NCBI RefSeq assembly: GCF_026914185.1 | Contig: NC_070563.1 | Span: 7,647,001-7,711,000 of the forward strand | Origin: Puccinia triticina | Taxonomy: Eukaryota; Basidiomycota; Pucciniomycetes; Pucciniales; Pucciniaceae | Direction: 5' to 3' | DNA: 64,000 bases | Shown here: positions 1 to 10,301 of the stretch, one piece after another | How the letters are laid out: each line of letters opens with the position of its first letter | How positions within the stretch are numbered: the stretch's first letter is position 1 | Translations under genes and position numbers: made by a program | Notes under the pieces: model-generated | Told to the model about the DNA's origin: nothing | Databases searched by the model: none | What the model saw: the letters and a program-made list of their open reading frames with translations, nothing else

Positions 1-158
1 GGTGTTAAAGTCATAGGGGTTTGTAAATTACAGCAAGGGCATAGCCCCCAAATTTGGGGTTACAGGGGGTGTGACAGTTACAGGATGTGAAAGGCCCAAA
101 AGGGAATGGGACAGAGCAAAGGAAATGACATAAAATTTTCAAACCTTTGATGATGCAA

Positions 159-361
159 TAGGGGGGTTCACAATTGAATTTTACTAAACTTTGGAGCCAA
201 ATTTAAGGTCTTGATGAACAACATTTTAAAATTTTGGGAAAATGCGCAGCAGCAGGTGACACTGATAAATCAGTGCAATTTACCAATTTTTCAAAAAAAA
301 ATTCATAAACACCTTAAAATGTGTCCCAAAGTTTTGTAAATTTCAATCGTGAACCCCCCTA
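159..361. mobile_element. 203-base MITE with TA-flanked inverted ends
   Basis: The two ends are imperfect inverted repeats of about 35 bases. Both start TAGGGGGGTTCA when read inward and run on to a shared AAACTTTGG motif. The outermost TA may be the target duplication, which would suit a Tc1/mariner-type MITE. There is no coding capacity. A second copy of the same element lies at 22203-23754, where it has been split by another insertion, and this independently supports the boundaries. Confidence 0.85.
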
Positions 362-599
362 ATTTCAGGGTGACTATGCATTCAGTCAAAGGAGAAACCA
401 AATTTCAACTGAAAAATAGGTCAAAAAACAAAATTTCAAGTGAAAACTGGGTGAAATAAGGGCATTTTATTTTGGGAAAAGACACAAAATTTGTTACTGA
501 AAAAGTAAATATTTGGAAAAATGGTGATGAGAGATACTCAAAAACTCTGAAAATGTGAGAGAAATTCCTTTTAAACAATTTTTGAAGTTTATTATGAAG

Positions 600-1482
600 G
601 CTGGCCACTTTCAGGCTGTGGAATCACAACCTTAGTAGTTTGGCTTGACTTGCTTCTTGACAATGCAAAACACAGGTTCATGAAGTACAATACCAAAATT
701 ACCAATTTTTTGACCTTGAGATTTATTGATTGTGAGGGAGGAGGCCAGATTGACAGGAAATTTCTTGTGTATGAGCTTGAAAGGCAGTCCAGACAGCTCC
801 AGACTTATCTGGGTCAGATTGAAAGGAATGTGACTCTGAGGGATGGGCACAGAATCATTAACTCTGTTATCTGATACAACTCTTGTGTAAATCACATTTG
901 GGCCCAACCTGGTTCAATTACAACGTCCCATTGTCCAATCAAGGTTCCTGAGCATTATTATTAAGCAATTTGGTCACCTGTTGGGAGTTTGTAAACTCTT
1001 TGATCCACATTTGTAGCATTATCAGTAAGCCTTATTGAGTGATTTGGATTTATTTCAGATGGAACAAATTCAAAATTTTGCATGAGAGGATATTAATGGT
1101 GAAGGATTGTTTAAGTCCTGGAAGTAGATCTTGACCATGAACTCTGTGGTTTTCAAACTCATTTTCTGTGTCATATATGTCCAGCTGTAAGAATTTGGGG
1201 AATTCCTGTGAAAGTGGAAGCAAACTTCCAATGTTATGGTGAATTGTACCCTTCACCTTGAATGTATGGATACCTTCACCTTGATTGTTGAGTGCATCTC
1301 TGGTTGAGGCATTGACTCCAAGAGGTGTGGATGTGAAGTTGCTATTTATCAAACGGATGGATAGAATGAGTTGATTTCCCTCAGGTATATTGGGTTGATA
1401 TGTAATTTTGAAGATCTGAAGCAATTCAGGGGGTGGAGGTGGTTTTTATAAAGTGATCCTGCCTTGGTGGCAGCAAAGTTAG
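600..1482 (-). pseudogene. Helitron Rep/helicase remnant
   Basis: Two conserved pieces of a Helitron protein lie on the minus strand. At 1480-1050 there is a CCHQGRI motif, then PPPPPELLQ and a stretch GTIHHNIGSLLP...KFLQLDIYDTENEFENH, typical of the Helitron helicase-like (Rep-proximal) domain. At 907-632 there is FPVNLASSLTINKSQGQ, the C-terminal PIF1-family helicase motif (normally FPVxLAFAxTINKSQGQ). In an intact Helitron more than 800 residues separate these pieces. Here they are only about 140 bases apart, so the middle of the gene has been deleted. Stops and frameshifts are present. No Helitron ends (5' TC, 3' hairpin-CTRR) were recognised. Confidence 0.8.
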
Positions 1483-2369
1483 GTTGCTTATCCTGTGAAG
1501 ATTATGGCTTGACACTTCACACAACATCTCACTGCCCTCAAAGTTTCTGGCCTGAACCCAGGCGGCTCAGTCCAACACCATGCATTTGGTCTGTTTACAT
1601 GATTCTTGGAATATTTCCAAAGGAATGGTTACCTGTGAAATCATGTTCAACCAAATTCCCAGCTGGAGGATCATTTAAAAATCCTGCTCTTGGGATAAAC
1701 TTGAATCAATTTGTTCCTGAATTAGGCCCAGATCAATTTCAGGTGGGTCATTCCAGTTTGCGGGTATTTGCACAGGGGATAGATTTGAAGAATATTCATA
1801 AGTTTGAAATGGACACTGCATATTTCTTGGTGAAGCACTCTGGGAGTTGAGCAAGTTAAAAATAGAAAACCTGGAGGTGTGGTTGCCATGATTGTTATTT
1901 CCATGCTGGGATGGAGATTTGTGTGAGTTGTGTTCAGATTGGTTTTGTGGTTGGGGATTGAAATTGTAAGAAGATTCATGATTTAGATGATACTGTGTTT
2001 AGATTGGTTTTGTGTTCGAAAATTGAAATTGTCAGGAGATTCATGATTTTGATGATACTGTGTATGCGGGGGTCTGTTGTCAATGTTGATGGAAATTTGG
2101 GGATGAAGGCCACTCATGATTTGGATTATTTGATTGTTGAGTATGAGGAAAATCTTGAGGCTGATAAATAGAATGTTGGTGCTCCTGCCACAGAGAAAAA
2201 GAACATGGGAATGTGAATATTGCTGCTAATGATGGGAGGGCAAGAATTGATGATAATGGGATTGTTGAGAATGAAGAGAGTGTGAAAGTTGATGATGATG
2301 GGATTGTCAAGCATATATGATGAGGGGAATTATGTAGGTGTTATGATTACTGAATTCATGCAGATCAAT
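1483..2369. other. Unassigned stretch with a 66-base tandem duplication
   Basis: No gene is recognised. About 1931-2063 holds two direct copies of a roughly 66-base unit (...AGATTGGTTTTGTG...GATTCATGAT...GATGATACTGTGT). Some of this may be decayed upstream Helitron sequence, but I cannot show it. Confidence 0.4.
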
Positions 2370-3110
2370 TATCAGTTTAACATTGCTTGAATGGAAATGG
2401 TGTCTGTAAGATTCCGTTTGAGCAATCTGCTTGAACGGGCTGGATTATTGATGTGTGATAAGAGTCCATTCAAGCAATATGGTTGAGCGGACTCGGTGAA
2501 ACTTGACCACCAAGTCCGCTTGATGAGTCTGCTTGAACAGACTTGACAACATGACTCTGGAGTCTGCTTCAATGGAGTTTCTGGTCTGTTCAAGCAGAAG
2601 AGCAAACTCTCTTACCAAATCCTTTCAGAGAGTTGCACCAGGATAAGGTTCCGATCCGGTGCCCCGGAGCCGGATATCACCCATCCCGCACCCTGACCCT
2701 GGTCTTATCCGGAATCCAGCCGGATTTTCCCGGATCTGAAACCAAGGGGCATATCCCAAAAAAAGTGCCAATTTGATTGGGTATGCCGGGGATTTCCCGG
2801 TAGACTTCCCGATTCATGTGGGTTTGACAGGTATTCCCCGAGAAAAGACCCTATTTTTGGGTGTTTTCTGAGGTTTACCCGCATAAATCTGGCTTTTGGA
2901 GCGCTTTTCACTATCCGGCCGGATTCCAGATCTCTCGAGCTCAATCCCAAACCCTGATCCAGCCTGCAGGGTTTCCGGATTTCTCCGGATCTGCGGGGTC
3001 CGGATTGGAACCTTACACCAGGAGTCCGTTCAAGCGGAGTCAATTCAGAGGGAACGGACTCTGCAAGACTCTGCATTGAACCTCATTGAACGGACGCGGT
3101 TAATACAAAA
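2370..3110. repeat. Low-complexity repeat region rich in CCGGAT and TTCAAGC motifs
   Basis: The flanks (2400-2600 and 3020-3100) repeat variants of TCCGTTCAAGCGGAGT on both strands. The centre (2650-3010) repeats CCGGAT, ATCCGG and CCCGGA. Reading frames here are short and have no recognisable domain. The motif-rich centre between related flanks resembles the subterminal arrays of hAT or CACTA MITEs, but I could not fix termini or a target duplication. Confidence 0.45.
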
Positions 3111-3163
3111 AAGTATCGACGCCGGCGTTACTTGCATACCGACGCCGGTGTTACTTGCATGAC
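3111..3163. repeat. Two copies of a 24-base GC-rich unit
   Basis: CGACGCCGGCGTTACTTGCAT is followed directly by CGACGCCGGTGTTACTTGCAT, one base different. Confidence 0.7.
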
Positions 3164-4122
3164 AGGTATTTGTACTGGTTTGTTTGGCCCCCAGAGGCCA
3201 TTTCTTTAGTTATACTAGAGCACAAGGCGGCTGCGCCGCCGCACCCACAGGGCGCCAACCAAAGGGTCACCCCCCGCAGCGCCGCAAGCCCAAAGCCAAT
3301 CCTCTCCATGACTTACCACGCATGCGCAAGCCAAAATTGAACCCCACCAGCCTACATTCCAACACACTGCTCTGCCAATGCAGCAACAGAAGCTTGCCTG
3401 ATGCCCAAACCACCTCAAACCAGCCAAACACTGACCACTAGCAAAGTTTGATGTCCTGTGCTTTTAGACTAACCTAAAAAAATATAAGGCTTACCCAGAA
3501 ACAATGAATATCTGAAAAAGCATTATGTTTAATTCATCTGGACACTTGCACCTGGAGCTAGATATTTAGATAAAAATGTATAAGCAGATTTTGGCGTAGA
3601 ACATGATGTATGAGCAGATTGTTGTAAGGCATTGAATAACAGATTTGGCTGAAATTCAGGTGGAAAAAATGATGGAAAAAACATAGCCCCAGCACAAGTA
3701 AACCATCAGCCTCTCAATCAACCACCTTGCTTGGCACCTTTGAACTCCAATAATTTCCTATCAAATCAGTATCCGTCAGACTAAGCCTTGGATGTTGGAA
3801 ATTTGGTCAGGACACTTAGAAAATGCCCAGCTAGGTCTATTTCCTTCTTGCTGGACGTCCTTGGGCTGAGCACCAAACACACCGCAACACCAGACCCGTC
3901 ACCGCGCAGCCACGCACTCCAGAGAGGCGCAAGCCAGCCACAGCCAAGAACGCTCAAGCCGCTCAATTTTCAATCCATTTGCGCGACAGGGCGCCCCCTC
4001 CGCGGTGGAAACAGGACAGAAAGCCAAGAGTGCGAGGCTTTTGTGTGGCCCGGGCCCGTGAGCGGCCCATGCAGTGAACGGGTCTGGGCCGGACGGCGTG
4101 ATTCCCGGGCCATGTGTGGCTG
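3164..4122. other. No gene recognised
   Basis: GC-rich patches (3230-3300 and 3840-4110) produce overlapping open frames on both strands with no domain I recognise. I treat them as non-coding. Confidence 0.4.
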
Positions 4123-4497
4123 CACCACGGGTGCACCAAAAGTTTTTGGCATGGTTATCAAAACCAAATTGATTGGATAGTGGTTTTCAGAACCAAATTG
4201 GTCTGAATCTGGTTTGTGGACAAATTCTGTTGCCAAAAAGGTCCCAAAAACCGTACCGCGAGAGAAGGAGCATCCAAATGGTTTCCAAAACCATTTCAAA
4301 TGGTTCTGGAAATATTTTTCAACCCAAATTGGTTTCCAAAATATTTTTAAAACCACCTCAGGTGGTTCCAGAAATATTTTAAAAATATCTGAAAATGGTT
4401 AGTCCGACTCGTTCTTCAGGACGTCCGGACTCAATTAAAAAAATATTCTGAAAACCAATCAAACTGGTTTTCCAAATATTTTGTTGCACCCGTGGTG
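4123..4497. mobile_element. 375-base MITE with CACCACGGGTGCA termini
   Basis: The left end CACCACGGGTGCACCAAAA and the inverted right end CACCACGGGTGCAACAAAA match, and similarity continues inward for about 50 bases (AACCAAATTGATTGG versus AACCAGTTTGATTGG). The interior is built from repeated GGTTTTCCAAAACCATTT-like palindromic motifs. No target-site duplication was found, so the exact ends are provisional. Confidence 0.6.
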
Positions 4498-6657
4498 TAC
4501 GCTCCTGGGCTCTCTTGGGGGGGGGGGGGGGGGGGGGGGGCACGGGCACGCCGAGCGCGCCCGCCAGCCATCCTTCAAACCCCAGGAAGTGCCTTCAGGG
4601 TGAAAAAGCGGGCCACCCGACGGCCACCGGCCGCACCAGAGTGACTCTCTCCCGCTCTCTCTTGTTTTAAGTGATGTCTGAGGCAGTACTTGGAGCACAT
4701 CAATCAACAAATACAGGCCGGAGCCCTCTACAGAGCCAGGGGCGCAAACAGGCAGGAACGCGCGCGACGCCGGCGCCGGTCACACGCTCCTAGGGAGCCC
4801 TGAAGCGCTTGGTCAGAGAGGGGGTCGTGCGGGGATGTAAGAGCAAGAAGAGCGGGGAGACGTACGTTCCCGCGAGGAGCGCGTGTTAGTCGGCCTGGGC
4901 CCGAAGCGCGCCGGCCGGTGCAGACTCCGTGTCAGGAGTTTCAGTTGCATTAGTGTGAGTAGTGGGAGGTGCAAGGGGCACCGGGTTGTTGGTGGGGCCA
5001 TTCGTCCTGGGCGGCTCTTTGACGCGGCCGCCCCTACGAGAAGAGAAGGGATTTGCAACCATAGAAACTGTTCGAAACTATCCGCTTCCCTTCAAGTGTA
5101 AATTGAAAACACAAAATTCAACTGCCACTTCAAGGGGTCAGGCAGGACATGAAAACTCAGGAAAGCTGGGGACCCCCGCGGGTGAACCCTTCCAGTATGA
5201 AAACATAAGTGGCTTACCGTTCAACAGGAGGCACCTCGCTACAATTCTGCTTCGAGATGTTGACAAGGGTCCTCAACGTTTGAAGTTATCTTGATTTCAG
5301 GTTGAATGACGGCTCCCTCGAAACAATGAGGGAAGTTAGCGTGGCATTCGGTGTTGGGGTCCAGCTTTGCATCCGTATTGGTGGAATGGAAAGTGGGACA
5401 GGGGTGAAACGTGATGTTTAAAAATATGAGATGGGTGCCAGTTACGCGCAACGACCAATGAAAGGAAACCCCTTGGGTTAAACCGTTGCTCAAGGGGCAG
5501 CTCACGACGATAATCTATGTGTCATCTTCAAAGCGTCGAATGGAAAGGTCGGGGAGAGGCTGAAACCCCTTGGGCGGGCAGATGGTGCGGTTGCCGAACA
5601 AAAAGGTCGGAGGGAGGCTGAAACCAATGGAACGGGCGAATGGTGTTGTTTCATTGTGATCGTGTCTTGCACTAAGTAGGGACGTGGCGCAACTTGTTCC
5701 CAACGGGTCGAGTGGTTGTTTTGCAAAGGGGGGACCGAAGAGATTTGTTTCGTCATGTCCAAATCAGGATTTCGGTTGAGCACCTGGGGTTGTGAAGCCA
5801 GCAAAGGAAGATAAAGAGTCAGCATCTCGGCGCCATTCAACTTCCCCCAGGTCAAACTTACCATTCGCATTTGTGAAGCCTGAGTTTGACCTCCCCTCCC
5901 AACCTTGCACTTGCTTGGCGCAGAGGGTTTATAATTTAAAATGTTTACCCGTCGCACTTGCGCGGGTTGGACAACCCGTCTGCGCCACTGCGCTTGCAGT
6001 GGACCGGGGGTATTAACATCTTGAAAGTTCCCCCACACATTTGTGAAGGCTGAACAAAAATCTAAGTTTATTAAATAAAATGTTTACTGAAATTATTTGG
6101 TTCCCCTGTTGCATTTGCGCAGGTTGAGCTTTTTTTTGACCTTGCGCTGGCCGCCACACTTGCTGGGCGTGGCACACCGTTAAGCCCCTTTTACACCATT
6201 CGCCCCCCTCCGTCCCCTTGCACTTGCAACAGGCCGAGGGGGATGACCCCGGTCCCTTTTCATTCATGATTCATGAATTGGGGGATCAGTCCGAGGCATT
6301 TATGTTCGGGGACTGTAAATTTAATTTTCAGGCAGTCAAGTCAAACATACTCCTGTCTGAAAATGTGTGAAATGTGGGAAAACAGTGTATGGCAGAAATG
6401 CCTGCTCTGACAGGCCCCTTTTGGGGCCTTTTGTGAAAGGGTTAGGGGAAACCCATGATCCAAATTTCCACGAAAGTGTGGATTTAATAAACTTAGATGT
6501 AGATTATCATGATTTTTGACCTCTTTTGGAAACCCATAGCCAGTAGGTTTCTCTGAAACGGTTTTTGTATTTATTTTCAGGGCACACACCAAAAAGCTGC
6601 CAGTTTTTTTTTTTCTATTACACATGGTTAAAACTTTGGATGGAGTGTAGTGATACT
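4498..6657. other. Unassigned GC-rich stretch with a 24-base G run
   Basis: 4517-4540 is a run of 24 G, a likely sequencing or assembly weak point. Around 5543-5650 a unit of about 55 bases (AAAGGTCGG.GAGGCTGAAACC) occurs twice. Around 5868-6130 a diverged segment containing CATTTGTGAAG.CTGA and AAATGTTTAC occurs twice. On the minus strand near 5050-4900 there is a Pro/Thr-rich open stretch without a recognised domain. No gene is called. Confidence 0.4.
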
Positions 6658-6665
6658 GTGGGAGG

Positions 6666-6974
6666 TAGAGCTGGTCCCTAGTACCCGTTGGCGGGTACAC
6701 GGGCGGGTACCTGTGGAAGTGCGCAGGTATCTGCAGGGTGAGGGTTCGGGTGTCCAGTCTGGGTCCAAATTCAGGCAGGTACCCGCGCACAAATTGTCAT
6801 TCTGCACAGCTCTGCTTGCCCCTAGTGCCCATTGGCGGGTACTAGGTATCTGTGGGCGGGTACCCATGGAAGTACGCAGGTAACTGCCAGCGGGTGGGGG
6901 TTTCCATTCTGGGTCAAAATTCAGGCAGGTAGCCACACCCACCGCGGGTACCCGGGTGCAAAGTGTCAGCTCTA
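6666..6974. mobile_element. 309-base hAT MITE
   Basis: The element begins TAGAGCTGG and ends with the inverted CAGCTCTA. It is flanked by a perfect 8-base target duplication GTGGGAGG (6658-6665 and 6975-6982), diagnostic of hAT transposition. The interior is almost entirely subterminal repeats carrying GGGTACC and CGGGTAC motifs. Ends and motifs match the full hAT transposon at 10302-13991, so this is a non-autonomous derivative. Confidence 0.92.
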
Positions 6975-7059
6975 GTGGGAGGTCTGATTTTGCTCTGGTA
7001 CTGCGGTTTGACTTTGGCGCTTTGGGGCCAACTGTCACAAAACCACGTAACCTGTGCGG

Positions 7060-8620
7060 GTTTCTGTGACAAATTGTGTCATACAAACGTACGCGCGCGT
7101 TTGTGTGACATGTAGACCATCACCAAGCCATATCATGCCAAGATGAGTGCCCCGCGATCCCAGGGGCAAATTGGCTGAATCCTTTTATAATTGTATCTGA
7201 TTTTCATCCATCAGTACAGAAATCCTGTTGAGGATATTTTCTGGATTCATTCAAAAACCCTGGGTAATCTGAGGCTTCCCTGGACTTGTCCCAGAATTCT
7301 AACTCCCTTCGGACAAAATTTAGCAGCTGAAGAATGTGTCACACAAATTTACACATGTGTGCTGGTGTGTCACATTTTTCAACACTGAGCCAAGTGATGC
7401 CAACCTGAGTGATCATGCAGAGCCAGGGGCTTAGGTGGACCCTTCAAAAATTGTTTATAACGTTCAGCCATATGTACACAAATGATTTTGGGGATATTTT
7501 CTGAAGTCATACACAACTCCTGATTAATGTCAGCCACAGAGTACATGTCACAGTACCTTACACGTACCAAGTACCTGCAATTGTTCACATTACATACAGT
7601 ACATTCCTTTTACACCTTTATTACATATGTATATCATTAGATACAAGCTTATGAATGTACTCCTGTTATACATTACATTACAGATAACCATAGTTAAATA
7701 CAGTTACCATAATGTACTGTTGTTATGAGAGTTAAGTTACGTGCAACAGTAAGATTACAATACATTGTAATATTACTGTACACGTGAAATACCCAAGACA
7801 GGTATCACTCATTTATCCCTGTTACACCTCAGTCCCCATTTACATAATATATTGGTTATGATATAAATACATAAACAATACATGATGTAATCCAATTCAA
7901 AGAGCACTGAATGGAATCACTGATTGGTTATGATCAGCTAGTGTGCACAGCTACTGATCTAGGATCAGTACTGATCATTACACTGCCCTGATCATTTCCA
8001 ATGTTGATCCTCATGAAGATCTGCTTCCCTTGAGCGCTTCCAGTTCCCCCCTGGTCCTGAAGCGCCTCCAAGCGCCTCATGTTCCCTCCTGCTCTTTTCC
8101 CCTCTATATAAACACACCCCCCAGGACTGTTTATTCCTCAGAATATTATTATAGCAAGGTTTAACACATACATAGTTAAACAGTGACTTCATTCTCAACC
8201 ATCTTTCAATTCAGGAATAAAATCAACTCTTGATTACCCTTACCTTTCTGTAGGTATAACCACGAACCCAAGTTGAGTTATTCCTTGGATGCCTATTAAC
8301 ACTCTGTGTTGATCTGGATGCGCCTCAATTGAGAAAGCCTCTCAGTCAAGATTACTGATAGAGTGAAACCTTTTACAGGTCTTACCACAAACCCATTAGC
8401 CCATCCTTGGCATCTTACACTATCATCTTGCTAGTAACAACCCTCTCAGACATGGTTAGTTACCTACAGGCTGACAATTAATATGAGGTTTTTTCCACTG
8501 GACTTTTCCCGGAAATTCAAATATTTTGTGAAAAAATTCAGCAGCTAAAGAATGTGTCACACAAACTTACACATGTATCTTTTTGTGTACCACTAACATA
8601 TCTTGAGATTTTTGGGATTT
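7060..8620. repeat. Diverged tandem repeat, unit about 262 bases
   Basis: A motif like AATGTGTCACACAAATTTACACATG recurs near 7072 and 7331 and, once the LTR at 7528-8476 is removed, at the equivalent of 7596 (8550 as numbered). Intervening sequence aligns too (GGATATTTTCTGG...; CTGGACTTGTCCC versus CTGGACTTTTCCC). There are at least two full units. Confidence 0.6.
7528..8476. mobile_element. Solo LTR, 949 bases
   Basis: The ends are perfect short inverted repeats TGTCAGCC...GGCTGACA with canonical TG...CA. It is flanked by the 5-base duplication ATTAA (7523-7527 and 8477-8481). A TATA box (CTATATAAAC) lies near 8104 and AATAAA near 8216, in the order expected for an LTR, which suggests plus-strand orientation. 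No internal retroelement sequence remains, so this is the product of LTR-LTR recombination. Confidence 0.88.
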
Positions 8621-8649
8621 ATGATAAACACATGATATAATGAAATATA

Positions 8650-8953
8650 TAGAGCTGGCACTTTGCACCCGGGTACCCGCAGAAAGGGCAGGTAACTTCT
8701 TGAATTTTGACCCAGAATGGACACCTGCACCTGCTGGCTGTTACCTGCATACTTCCACAGGCACCTAGTACCCGCCAATGGGCACTAGGGGCAAGCATAG
8801 CTGTGCAGAATGGTGATTTGTGCGCAGGTACCTGCCTGAATTTGGACCCGGACTGAACACCTGCACCTGCACCCGGCGGATACCTGCGCACTTTCACAGG
8901 TACCTGCCCATGGGTGCCAAGTACCCGCCAACAGATGATAGGGTCCAGCTCTA
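8650..8953. mobile_element. 304-base hAT MITE, inverted relative to the one at 6666
   Basis: It begins TAGAGCTGGCAC and ends ...CCAGCTCTA, the same termini as the hAT at 10302-13991. The flanks GAAATATA (8642-8649) and TAAATATA (8954-8961) match at 7 of 8 bases, an aged 8-base target duplication. The interior repeats GGTACCTG and GGGTACC. Confidence 0.88.
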
Positions 8954-8961
8954 TAAATATA

Positions 8962-9992
8962 TGATTCCCGTGGTAAATACCTTGTTTCTGCCAAGTATTT
9001 GATATTGCTTTGCAAGGTAGTTGAAAATGTGTCCTAAAATAGTCCGAGTAATACCTAGAGTCAAGTTGGAGCTGGTTTTCAATTGAATTCAACTCCTTTC
9101 CAAAAGTGCCTTCAGCTCAATTGAGCATAAGTTAAACATAAATTCATCATGAATTCAGCATACATTGAGGCTCAAGTTCCAGGATACATCTAACAGTGTT
9201 CTTAAACAATATTGTGTGATTGCACTTGCACGCAAGTGCCAAACAAACTCCCATGGTGTAATTTAATTAGCTTATGATTTTAGCAGATTTATTTACTTCA
9301 TCCACCCTGTTCAGAGCGGCAGAGCGGGGTTCTCTGGACCACCCAGCTTTCTGCCGGAGATTCCTTGTGGATTATTGGTCTGGAGAACCCCGCTCTGAAA
9401 AGACTGTAGGGATTTGTCCCACACAATTTTTGAAGGTACCACTTTCTCCTACCAGTAACCACAGTGCTGGGCCAATAAAAATGGCAAAAACATGTTTTAT
9501 TTTGTGAAATGCTGCTGAATCCACAACAAAATGGTCAAATGGACTGACAAAGCTGCCATCACTATTCTCTCAAATTGAGATTCTAGCTATTTTTGATGGT
9601 GCATGTGGGCAGCCAAAATAGCCATCATGGCTCTGAGCCATTCCCAGCCAACCATGGCTCTGGAACAAAAAAATTGGATGCCAATTTTTGTGTTTCTACT
9701 CTAGCCATATTCTATTGCTTCTCCTTTGAGCCACCACCAATCATTTGGGATCATTATCATCCCAGATTCCAATTTGATGCACAGTATATACACAGATTAG
9801 GTACTGTGCATATACTCAAATGCACTCCAGGATAGATGTACATACATCCTGTGATCATATTTGTAAAGGCTGTAGGAGAGCTCAATCCATCTTAAACATG
9901 TCTTCTGCCTTCACATTATCCTGTGATTTTCATCAAATTTCAGACCAGCATGGTGGAATATGTGATACAAGGAATAGGAACTCTGGGGATTG
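8962..9992. other. No gene; one hairpin
   Basis: Around 9312-9402 an inverted repeat (CAGAGCGGGGTTCTC and its complement, near-perfect over about 22 bases, loop about 45) could be a short foldback element. A smaller hairpin with GCACAGTA arms lies near 9780. Otherwise I see nothing. Confidence 0.4.
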
Positions 9993-10002
9993 AGAATATT
10001 CC

Positions 10003-10102
10003 TGTTGAGATGTGCGGTGGGCAAACTCCACATTTGGAGTGCGCGGGGTTCAAGAGGCGGTGGAGGAGGAGCAATAGAGATCAAGGTTTCAGAGTCACAA
10101 CA
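10003..10102 (+). repeat. Copia-A 5' LTR (100 bases)
   Basis: It starts TGTTGAGATG and ends TCACAACA. It differs from the 3' LTR only in CAAACTCC versus CAAATTCC. It is unusually short for a copia LTR. Confidence 0.93.
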
Positions 10103-10301
10103 GATTAAGAGTTGAACGATCTACCAACGGCCTAGTTTTTTCGATCAATTTTCGGCATTTCGACCCGGTTTATGGTCAGCACCCGCTGGGAAAAACAGGA
10201 TCTATTGGGACCACTACCTCCACCGACCCGGGCAAAAAGTCTGAAGCAAACAAAAGCATACAAGGCCCTTCTCAAACTACCGCCATTACCTCCATCTCCT
10301 G

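Noticed and set aside
3155..4180. Several overlapping GC-rich open frames
   Set aside because: They occur on both strands, are short, and have no recognisable motif or intron structure.
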